Below, piece after piece: positions 25,633-32,876 of a DNA stretch of 64,000 nt (positions are counted from its first letter, which is position 1; each line of letters opens with the position of its first letter). This stretch comes from an uncultured Halomonas sp. (lineage in GTDB: Bacteria; Pseudomonadota; Gammaproteobacteria; Pseudomonadales; Halomonadaceae): contig NZ_CAMPKE010000001.1 in the NCBI RefSeq assembly GCF_946887195.1, forward strand, positions 62,001 to 126,000. The letters are read 5' to 3'. The translations under genes were made by a program, and so were the position numbers. A model generated the notes under the pieces. The model did no database searches. It was not told where the DNA came from and saw only the letters and a list, made by a program, of their open reading frames with translations.

Positions 25633-26688
25633 ATGAGAGCAAAGACGTTCAAGCGCGCGGCACTCGCCACCTCCGTCGTCTGCGGTGTGACGCTGAGTAC
25701 GATGTCCTACTCGGCGGAAACGCTGATGCGTGTGGTGGGCAACTTCTCGGGCAACAAGATCCATGTCGAGCAGGTCGAGCGGCCCTTCTTCGGCAAACTC
25801 AATGCCCGCGACGACATGAAGGTCACCTACAACACCATGGACGCCATCGGGCTCGAGGCGGCCGATGCGCTGCGCATGCTGCGCACCGGCGCGTTCGATG
25901 TGATGTCGGTACAGATCGGCATGGCATCGCGTGACGATCCGTTCTTCGAAGGCGTCGATCTGGCCGGCGTGGCGCAGAATCTCGATGAGCAGCGCAAGGT
26001 CGTCGAGGCCATTCGCGAAAAAATGGATGCGCGGCTTCAGGAGCGTTTCAACGCCAAGCTGATGACGCTGTGGCCGTTCGGCCCGCAGATGCTGTTCTGC
26101 AACGGCGATATCGATGGCGTGGACGACTTGCAAGGCAAGAAGATTCGTGTCTTTACGCCGTCGATGTCGCGGCTGGTGGAAGGGCTGGGCGGGACCCCGG
26201 TAACCCTGCAATTCAGCGAGGTCTACCTGGCACTGCAGCGTGGCGTGGCCGATTGCGGCGTGACCGCACCTACCGCCGCCAACAGCGGCAAGTGGCCCGA
26301 GGTCACCACGCATCTGGTGCCGTTGCCGCTGTCGTACTCCGTTCAAGGGCACATGATGAATCTGGATGCCTGGAATCGGCTCGACGCGGCGCAGCAGCAG
26401 GAGTTGACGGCGGCGTTCAAGGAGATGGAGCAGCAGATGTGGGACATCGCCTATGACGTCAACGACGATGCGATCGCCTGCAGTACCGGTCAGGAAAACT
26501 GCCAGCAGCACACGGCCTACGACATGACCCTGGTCGATATCGATGAGTCGTCATCCAAGCTGGTCAGCGAAATCACCGAAACCGCCGTGCTGCCGGCGTG
26601 GGGCGAGAGCTGCAATCAGATCTATCCCGAATGCACCCAGGTGTGGAACGCAACGGTCGGCGAGGCAACAGGCTACACCATCCAGTAA
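25633..26688 (+). CDS. TRAP transporter substrate-binding protein (DctP family)
   Basis: This is a 351-residue periplasmic binding protein with an N-terminal signal peptide (about 28 residues, ending MSYSA). It has the LQGKKIRVFTPSMSRLVEGLGGTPVTLQFSEVYLALQRGVADCG region, in which the Arg binds the ligand carboxylate. It belongs to a different DctP branch from the left operon's protein: the N-terminal block lacks the P-x-D-H motif. Four cysteines in the C-terminal third (CSTGQENC, CNQIYPEC) probably form periplasmic disulfides. It starts about 105 bases after the AMDase-like gene. Confidence 0.9.
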   Translation: MRAKTFKRAALATSVVCGVTLSTMSYSAETLMRVVGNFSGNKIHVEQVERPFFGKLNARDDMKVTYNTMDAIGLEAADALRMLRTGAFDVMSVQIGMASRDDPFFEGVDLAGVAQNLDEQRKVVEAIREKMDARLQERFNAKLMTLWPFGPQMLFCNGDIDGVDDLQGKKIRVFTPSMSRLVEGLGGTPVTLQFSEVYLALQRGVADCGVTAPTAANSGKWPEVTTHLVPLPLSYSVQGHMMNLDAWNRLDAAQQQELTAAFKEMEQQMWDIAYDVNDDAIACSTGQENCQQHTAYDMTLVDIDESSSKLVSEITETAVLPAWGESCNQIYPECTQVWNATVGEATGYTIQ

Positions 26689-26738
26689 CCGACAGCGGCG
26701 GGAGCATGGTCTCCCGCCGCGTTACGGAGACGCATACG

Positions 26739-27359
26739 ATGAAAGCCAATGACGCTTATCGCGCCGCCAATGGGTTGGCCCATGGTGCGGCGCTGCTTGC
26801 CGGTTATGGCGCGCTGTGCCTGTCGGGACTGATCACCTTCGAGGTCATCGCCCGCAAATTCTTCGACTTCTCGCTGCAGGGTGCCGATGAGATGGGCGGC
26901 TATGTGCTGGCGATCGGTGTCGCTTTCAGTTTCGCCTATGCGCTACTTCAGCGCGCCCACACTCGTGTGGATGTCGTGCTGGCCAAGTTGCCCGGCGGGG
27001 TAAGGGCGCCGCTCAACGTATTGGCGTCGTTGCTGCTGGCGGGGTTTGCACTGTTCATGCTGTGGCGCGGCGCCGATACGCTACTGGTCACGCTGGAATT
27101 CCAGAGCCATGCCAGCACGCCGTTGCAGACACCACTGTGGATACCGCAGTCGCTGTGGGTGGCGGGGCTGGCCATCTTCGCTCTGCTGGCCGCACTACTC
27201 GCGCTCAGGGCCTGTTTCCTTCTGCTGAGCGGCGATATCGATCGCCTCAATCGTGAATTCGATCCACGCTCGGCGGATGACGAACTCGACGAGGCACGCA
27301 GCGATTACGGCGTCGGCACGTCGGGATCGGACGCACGTCAGGGGAGTCATCACGCATGA
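26739..27359 (+). CDS. TRAP transporter small permease (DctQ family)
   Basis: This is a 206-residue protein with four membrane segments and the DctQ-like QGADEMGGYVLAIGVAFSFAYAL block. The ATG at 26739 follows TTACGGAGACG; the longer ORF begins inside dctP and is rejected. The tail after the fourth segment is hydrophilic and acidic. Its stop overlaps the dctM start by 4 bases. Confidence 0.88.
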   Translation: MKANDAYRAANGLAHGAALLAGYGALCLSGLITFEVIARKFFDFSLQGADEMGGYVLAIGVAFSFAYALLQRAHTRVDVVLAKLPGGVRAPLNVLASLLLAGFALFMLWRGADTLLVTLEFQSHASTPLQTPLWIPQSLWVAGLAIFALLAALLALRACFLLLSGDIDRLNREFDPRSADDELDEARSDYGVGTSGSDARQGSHHA

Positions 27360-28663
27360 TCGGCGCATTCGAGGTCTTCATCGGGTTCGTCATCATGCTC
27401 GGCATGATGGCGATCGGCGTGCATGTCGCGGTGGCGATCTTCAGCGCCGCCGCTATCGGTACCTTGATGTATCTGGGGCTGCCGCTGCTTTACTCCTTCG
27501 GCGATACGCTATGGGGTACGCTCAACGATTTTCTGCTGACGGCGGTTCCGCTGTTCATCCTGCTCGGCGAGTTGCTGCTGCGCAGCGGCGTCACCGAGCG
27601 CATGTATAGCGCGCTGTCGGTGTGGCTCAGCCGCATGCCGGGTGGGCTGTTGCATACCAATATCGGCGCATCGACGGTATTCGCGGCGATGTCCGGCTCA
27701 TCGGTCGCGACCGCCGCGACCATCGGCACCGTGGCGCTGCCGGCGCTCTCCAACCGGGGTTATAGCGAGCGGCTCTCGCTGGGCACGCTGGCGGCCGGCG
27801 CCACGCTGGGCATTCTGATTCCGCCCAGTATCAACATGATCATCTATGGCGCGATCACCAATACCTCGATCGGCAAGCTGTTCATCGCGGGCATTCTGCC
27901 GGGGCTGTTGCTGGCCGGAGCCTTCATGCTGACGGTCATGGCCTTCAGCCTGCTGCGGCCCGGCGTGGCGGGCGATGAGGAGCCACGCGTGCCGCTGGCG
28001 CAGCGCCTGCGCTCACTGGTCGATCTGATTCCCCCGGCCTGCGTCTTCGCCATCGTCATCGGCAGTATCTATAGCGGCTGGGCGACGCCCACCGAAGCCG
28101 CAGCACTCGGTGTCATGGCGGCGCTGGTGCTGGCGGCCATCAATCGCAAGCTGACGCTTGCCATGCTGCATGAGTGCTTCCTGTCGATGGCGCGGACCAC
28201 GGCGATGATCCTGCTGATCATCGTGGCCGCGTTCTTCATGAACTACATCGTCGGCATTCTCGGCATTCCCTACGCGCTCACCACCTGGGTCGCCGATCTC
28301 GGCCTGACGCCGCTGGGGTTGATACTGGCGCTGGTGGTGTTCTATCTGGTGCTGGGTTGCTTTCTCGAAACGTTGTCGATGATGATCGCTACCGTACCCA
28401 TCGTGGTGCCAATGGTGGTGCAGTTCGGCTTCGACCCGGTGTGGTTCGGCATTTTCCTGGTGATCATGATGGAGATTTCGTTGATCACTCCGCCGGTCGG
28501 CATGAACCTTTATGTGGTGCAGGGAGTGCGTGGCAAGGGACCGATCACCGACGTCATGCTGGGTAGCCTGCCGTTCCTGGCGATCATGCTGGCATTCGTA
28601 CTGCTGATCATCCTATGGCCTGAGATGGTGCTCTGGCTCCCCAACGCCATGAGCGGCAGTTGA
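27356..28663 (+). CDS. TRAP transporter large permease (DctM family)
   Basis: This is a 435-residue permease with about twelve membrane segments. The family loop LGILIPPSINMIIYGAI and the C-terminal MMEISLITPPVGMNLYVVQGV are clear. It works with the two preceding genes. The C-terminal MMEISLITPPVGMNL is of the type found in carboxylate TRAP systems and resembles the partial permease at the right edge of the window. It is followed 39 bases later by the hydantoinase gene, which therefore probably acts on the imported substrate. Confidence 0.93.
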   Translation: MIGAFEVFIGFVIMLGMMAIGVHVAVAIFSAAAIGTLMYLGLPLLYSFGDTLWGTLNDFLLTAVPLFILLGELLLRSGVTERMYSALSVWLSRMPGGLLHTNIGASTVFAAMSGSSVATAATIGTVALPALSNRGYSERLSLGTLAAGATLGILIPPSINMIIYGAITNTSIGKLFIAGILPGLLLAGAFMLTVMAFSLLRPGVAGDEEPRVPLAQRLRSLVDLIPPACVFAIVIGSIYSGWATPTEAAALGVMAALVLAAINRKLTLAMLHECFLSMARTTAMILLIIVAAFFMNYIVGILGIPYALTTWVADLGLTPLGLILALVVFYLVLGCFLETLSMMIATVPIVVPMVVQFGFDPVWFGIFLVIMMEISLITPPVGMNLYVVQGVRGKGPITDVMLGSLPFLAIMLAFVLLIILWPEMVLWLPNAMSGS

Positions 28664-28702
28664 GTTTTCATTTTCATCTTTCAACAACCGGGTAACGTCG
28701 TC

Positions 28703-30139
28703 ATGAAAGCGTTCGATCTGATCGTCAAGAATGGGTTGATCATCACCGCCGCGGATCGCTACAGCGCCGATATCGGCGTCAAGGATGGCGTTATCGTCGC
28801 GCTCGGCCAGGGGCTCGCCGATAGCGATGCCGAGCAGGTCATCGATGCCGACGGCCTGTGGGTCATGCCGGGCGGTATCGATGCGCACTGTCATCTCGAC
28901 CAGCCGCTCGGCGACGGCGCGGTAATGGCCGACGACTTCTACACCGGCACGCGTTCGGCGGCGTGTGGCGGTACCACCTGCGTGATTCCTTTCGCCGCGC
29001 AGCAGAAGGGGCAGTCGCTACGCGATGCCGTCGACGATTACCATCAGCGCAGCGATGGCAAGGCGTTCATCGATTACGCCTTTCACATGATCGTCACCGA
29101 CCCCACCGAGAGCGTGATCAACGACGAGTTGCCGGCGCTGATCGAGGAGGGCTACAGCTCGTTCAAGATCTACATGACCTACGACGACCTGAAGCTCAAC
29201 GATAAAGAAATCCTCAGGCTGCTGGCGCTGGCCCGGCGCGAGAGCGCGATGGTCATGATCCACGCCGAGAACGCCGACTGCATCGCCTACCTGACCGAGC
29301 TGCTTGAGTCCTGCGGCAAGACCGATCCCTACTACCATGCCGAGTCGCACTCGGCGATCGGCGAGCGCGAGGCCACCCATCGGGCGATTTCGCTGGCCGA
29401 GCTGATCGATGTGCCGATGCTGATCGTGCACGTCTCGGGGCGCGAGGCGATCGAGCAGATCCGCTGGGCGCAGAGCCGGGGCCTGCGCGTCTACGGCGAG
29501 ACCTGCCCGCAGTACCTGATGCTGACCGCCGAGGATCTGAAGCTGGACGGCTTCGAGGGCGCCAAGTGCGTATGCAGCCCGCCGCCACGCGACGAGGCCT
29601 CGCAGGAAGCGGTGTGGCAGGCGCTGGAGAGCGGCGTGTTCCAGGTCTTTTCTTCCGACCATGCGCCGTTTCGCTTCGACGACCCGCGTGGCAAGAAGCT
29701 GCACGGCGACAAGGCGGCGTTTCATCACATTCCCAACGGTATCCCCGGACTCGAGACGCGCCTGCCAATCCTGTTCTCCGAAGGAGTGGTGAAGGAGCGC
29801 ATCGACGCCACCCGCTTCGTCGCGCTGACGGCGACCAACCCGGCCAAGATCTACGGGCTCTACCCGCGCAAGGGCACCATCGCCATTGGCGCCGATGCCG
29901 ACCTGGTGCTGTGGGATGCCGCGCGCAAGAGCGTCATCCGCAACGCCGATCTGCATCACGACGTCGACTACACTCCCTACGAGGGCATCGAGTTGACCGG
30001 CAGCCCGGTAATGACGCTATGCCGGGGCCGAATCGTCTCGGCCCAGGGCGAGCTCACGGGGCAGGCGGGCTACGGGCAATTCCTCAAGTGCGAACGGCCC
30101 CAGCCGGCGCGCCCACGCGGCTTTGCCAAGGGGTTCTGA
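28703..30139 (+). CDS. hydA: Dihydropyrimidinase / D-hydantoinase
   Basis: This is a 478-residue amidohydrolase of the dihydropyrimidinase family, which opens cyclic amides such as hydantoins and 5,6-dihydrouracil. Metal and catalytic residues visible are His62 and His64 (DAHCHLD), the carboxylated lysine Lys155 (SSFKIYMTY), His187 (MIHAEN), a His in MLIVHVSG and the Asp in FSSDHAPF. Length matches the family. It is the last gene of the AMDase-like/TRAP operon. No N-carbamoyl-amino-acid hydrolase is present in the window, so the ring-opened product must be processed elsewhere or the substrate differs. Its last codons are duplicated about 5.2 kb downstream. Confidence 0.93.
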   Translation: MKAFDLIVKNGLIITAADRYSADIGVKDGVIVALGQGLADSDAEQVIDADGLWVMPGGIDAHCHLDQPLGDGAVMADDFYTGTRSAACGGTTCVIPFAAQQKGQSLRDAVDDYHQRSDGKAFIDYAFHMIVTDPTESVINDELPALIEEGYSSFKIYMTYDDLKLNDKEILRLLALARRESAMVMIHAENADCIAYLTELLESCGKTDPYYHAESHSAIGEREATHRAISLAELIDVPMLIVHVSGREAIEQIRWAQSRGLRVYGETCPQYLMLTAEDLKLDGFEGAKCVCSPPPRDEASQEAVWQALESGVFQVFSSDHAPFRFDDPRGKKLHGDKAAFHHIPNGIPGLETRLPILFSEGVVKERIDATRFVALTATNPAKIYGLYPRKGTIAIGADADLVLWDAARKSVIRNADLHHDVDYTPYEGIELTGSPVMTLCRGRIVSAQGELTGQAGYGQFLKCERPQPARPRGFAKGF

Positions 30140-30223
30140 GTGCTCGAGATTGCTTGATGCCATGAGCGCTGGCACTGTCATGTGCCGGCCTCCGGCAACT
30201 GCTCAGCCGATGCGCGCGCCTGG
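30121..30223 (+). repeat. Left copy of the hydA/mexF junction repeat
   Basis: This roughly 103-base stretch contains the true end of hydA, a short spacer and a decayed copy of the mexF 3' end. On the minus strand the latter reads QLPEAGT-stop with a one-base deletion upstream, against EPLPEAGA-stop in the real gene. It aligns in the same orientation, at roughly three identical bases in four, with 35342-35446. The two copies bracket the LysR-dabB-dabA module. Confidence 0.75.
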
Positions 30224-30238
30224 TTTTAGAACCCAATC

Positions 30239-30262
30239 GATCGATTGCAATCAATCGGCCCC
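30239..30262 (+). terminator. Possible weak terminator after hydA
   Basis: CGATTG-CAAT-CAATCG is followed by GGCCCCTTTTTG. The stem is only six pairs and overlaps the last codons of the convergent LysR gene, so termination of the hydA transcript here is plausible but weakly supported. Confidence 0.35.
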
Positions 30263-31162
30263 TTTTTGCACAGACCCGGTCAGCAATTCTTCCGACGGCT
30301 GTGATAGAAGCTGTGTCAGAAGCGGTGGCTCGAACTGGCGACGGATGCTCACAGCGTAAAATTCCTCGAACACGCCAGGCAGGGCGCCATAGTCGAAAAG
30401 GCTACCGGCCTGTAGTTCGTCGCGGACGACCACCGGTGGCAGTATTGCAAAATAAAGTGTATCTCGTGCCAGTAGGCGCATCATGGCCATATCATCAACT
30501 TCTGCAACAATCCGGGGACGCAGTTTGTGGTAGCTGCACAACTGGTCGAAGGCATGACGGATATTGTTCTCCTGACCGGGTACGATCAGGCTTCGCTCTG
30601 TCAGTAATTCAGGAAAGTTATTTGCCTCTGTCGCGCCTGGGGAACCAATCACACTCACTGACTGCCGGGCAATCCTCCGCGATCGCCATGGGTTTTCTTC
30701 ATCACCATGAACGGGCTGATTGGAGAGAATCAGATCAAGCCTGTGCGCTGAAAGCCGCCTTAATAGATCCTCAAGGGTTCCGCTCTGAATGCTTAATTCC
30801 AGATCTTCTCGTCCCAGTAAGGGCTTCAGAAATCCTTCCTGAAAATTCCTTGATAACGTCGCAACGGCACCAATTTTGAGGCTCTGCCGATTAGTCTGAA
30901 TACCAGAACTGAACAATGCAGTCAGTTCTCCACCTAGCCCGAAAATATCCTCGGCGTAACCGAAGGCAACGCGGCCTGCTTCGGAAAGATGCAAGCGACG
31001 ACTTTTGCGGATGAATAACTCATAGCCGAGGCTGTCCTCGAGTTTGCGTATCTGCCCGGACAATGCCGACTGCGATACGTGGAGTGATTGCGCCGCGCGG
31101 GTCAAGTGTCCGGTTTTTGCAACCGTCCAGAAATAGAAAAGATGGTGGTAATTCAGTTTCAT
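30251..31162 (-). CDS. LysR family regulator of the dab module
   Basis: This is a 303-residue LysR-type regulator starting MKLNYHHLFYFWTVAKTGHLTRAAQSLHVSQSALSGQ, closest in style to NhaR-like proteins; ATG 31162 is preferred to a TTG two codons earlier. The helix-turn-helix is at about residues 18-38 and the periplasmic-binding-like effector domain follows from about 90. It is divergent from dabB, and DabAB pumps are often found beside such a LysR gene. It probably activates dabBA at low inorganic carbon or in response to pH or sodium. Tandem direct repeats in the intergenic gap are candidate binding sites. Confidence 0.88.
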   Translation of the reverse strand: MKLNYHHLFYFWTVAKTGHLTRAAQSLHVSQSALSGQIRKLEDSLGYELFIRKSRRLHLSEAGRVAFGYAEDIFGLGGELTALFSSGIQTNRQSLKIGAVATLSRNFQEGFLKPLLGREDLELSIQSGTLEDLLRRLSAHRLDLILSNQPVHGDEENPWRSRRIARQSVSVIGSPGATEANNFPELLTERSLIVPGQENNIRHAFDQLCSYHKLRPRIVAEVDDMAMMRLLARDTLYFAILPPVVVRDELQAGSLFDYGALPGVFEEFYAVSIRRQFEPPLLTQLLSQPSEELLTGSVQKGAD

Positions 31163-31172
31163 CAGCAATTGT

Positions 31173-31205
31173 TCTTTATAAACGAACGATAAGATCTTTA
31201 TAAAC
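31173..31205. promoter_or_regulatory. Two direct repeats in the LysR-dabB divergent gap
   Basis: TCTTTATAAAC occurs exactly at 31173-31183 and 31195-31205, start to start 22 bases, two helical turns apart. Each contains the palindrome TTTATAAA. The spacing and position suit a LysR-type tetramer acting on the divergent lysR and dabB promoters. Confidence 0.55.
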
Positions 31206-31241
31206 CATTTTTTATATCAATGCATTCCCGGCAAAGTAGCG

Positions 31242-32876
31242 ATGACTTTCACGGGGGCGCTCATGAATACTATTTCGACGGTTTTATCAATGGCGGCATT
31301 GCTTGCCTGGCTATTGCTGCCGGTGTCACTTCTGCTGGTGGCGGCATTCAGTGGCTGGACTACGGACCCACGGAAAAGGAATCGTTGCTGGCGGGTCGCC
31401 AGTCGGCTTCTGTCATGCACTATGCTGGTAACCTGTGCGATTGGCTTGTTATTGATGGTGGATGCCTGGGGCACCGACACGGGCTTGCCGGAACTTGGCC
31501 ATGGTCTGGGTCTACAGCCCAATGGATTGGCGGTCTGGATGGCTTTGATGGTTGCCTTTATCGGCTGGGTCATTCTTCGCTACGCCGAAAACTATTTACG
31601 CGGTGATCCGGTCCGCGCGCATTTTCTTCCCTGGTTTCTGACGACACTATCGAGCGTATTGTTTCTGATATTCACGAACCATCTGCTAGTGCTCGCAGGG
31701 GCGTGGATCGGTGTCAGCCTTGCTTTACATCAGCTGCTGACCCTTTATCGGAACCGACCGGAAGCCCAGCTTGCCGCACTTCAGAAATTCATCGTCAGTC
31801 GTGTGGCGGACCTGTGCATCATCGCTGGCGTTCTGCTGCTTCATCATCAATACGACACCTTCCAACTCTCGGCCATGGTCATGTCGGCCAGCGCGGTGGC
31901 GCAGGATTCTGCCACTCTTGAAGTGGCCTCGGTGCTCTTGGCGTCGGCGGCCTTGCTGAAATGTGCCCAGGTGCCTTTCCACGGTTGGCTTCTTCGCGTC
32001 ATGGAAGCGCCAACACCGGTTTCCGCTCTGTTACACGCTGGCGTCATCAACCTCGGGGGCTTTCTATGGCTTCGACTGTTCCCGGTGTTCGATGGTTTCA
32101 CGATAGGTCATCTGGTTCTTCTGACTGTCGGTGGCATCACAGCCGTCGTCGGCGTGTTGACGATGATGAGCCAGGCATCCGTCAAGCACGCGCTGGCGTG
32201 GTCCACATCAGCGCAGATGGGATTCATGCTGTTTGAGATCGGCATGGGTGCATACACTCTGGCTCTTCTGCATTTGCTCGCTCATTCGCTGTACAAGGCT
32301 CACTCATTCCTCGCCTCGGGGCGCACCGTTGCCGCATCCAAGGTGGCACCATTCCAGGAAGCGGAGTCAAGAGTTCGGATCACCTGGAGTATGGTTGCCG
32401 CCGGTTTGGCGTCTCTGATGCTCTGGTTGAGCCCCGGTCTCGTGGAGAATAATCCGGTGCTGGGTGCAATGCTTGTGATAGCGGTTTTCGGCGCGGTTTT
32501 TGGCCTGCCCGCAGGAACCCGAGTCAGGCAAAAGCTTGCCCTGAGCTGCCTTGCCATCTCTTTAGTGCCTTTGTACGGCATTGTCCATTGGCTGCTGGGT
32601 CCTGTTATCACGCAGCATCCCGCTTACGCGCTGCCTCTCGTCAGCATCGTTGTCGGGCTTATCGTCGTGGGCACCCTGGCCCTTCTATCAGTGACGATGC
32701 TGGTTCAGCCCCAAGGTCGTCTGGCAAGAGCCGTGCGTTTTCACATCAGCAATGGCTTTTATCTGTCGCTTCCATTCGACCTCATGGCGGCTCGCCTCGC
32801 GGGTTACCCAAGGCGGCCCAAGCCGGATCGCGACAGCCCAGTCACAGGAAGAACAATGTTGGGAGAAAAGGCATGA
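31242..32876 (+). CDS. dabB: DabB-type proton-conducting membrane subunit
   Basis: This is a 544-residue protein of the NuoL/MrpA-like antiporter family with about thirteen membrane segments. It carries VPFHGWLLRVMEAPTPVSALLHAGVINLGGFL, the conserved discontinuous-helix region with catalytic Lys/His/Glu residues, and KHALAWSTSAQMGFM. In DabAB systems this subunit couples proton flow to CO2 hydration by DabA. The tail after the last helix is short and hydrophilic. An in-frame ATG at 31263 preceded by GGGGG is an equally possible start. Its TGA overlaps the ATG of dabA (ATGA). Confidence 0.92.
   Translation: MTFTGALMNTISTVLSMAALLAWLLLPVSLLLVAAFSGWTTDPRKRNRCWRVASRLLSCTMLVTCAIGLLLMVDAWGTDTGLPELGHGLGLQPNGLAVWMALMVAFIGWVILRYAENYLRGDPVRAHFLPWFLTTLSSVLFLIFTNHLLVLAGAWIGVSLALHQLLTLYRNRPEAQLAALQKFIVSRVADLCIIAGVLLLHHQYDTFQLSAMVMSASAVAQDSATLEVASVLLASAALLKCAQVPFHGWLLRVMEAPTPVSALLHAGVINLGGFLWLRLFPVFDGFTIGHLVLLTVGGITAVVGVLTMMSQASVKHALAWSTSAQMGFMLFEIGMGAYTLALLHLLAHSLYKAHSFLASGRTVAASKVAPFQEAESRVRITWSMVAAGLASLMLWLSPGLVENNPVLGAMLVIAVFGAVFGLPAGTRVRQKLALSCLAISLVPLYGIVHWLLGPVITQHPAYALPLVSIVVGLIVVGTLALLSVTMLVQPQGRLARAVRFHISNGFYLSLPFDLMAARLAGYPRRPKPDRDSPVTGRTMLGEKA

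Noticed and set aside
25351..26511. 386-codon minus-strand ORF opposite the second dctP
   Set aside because: Its His/Arg/Leu-rich sequence is the mirror of the dctP reading frame; no ribosome site or family.
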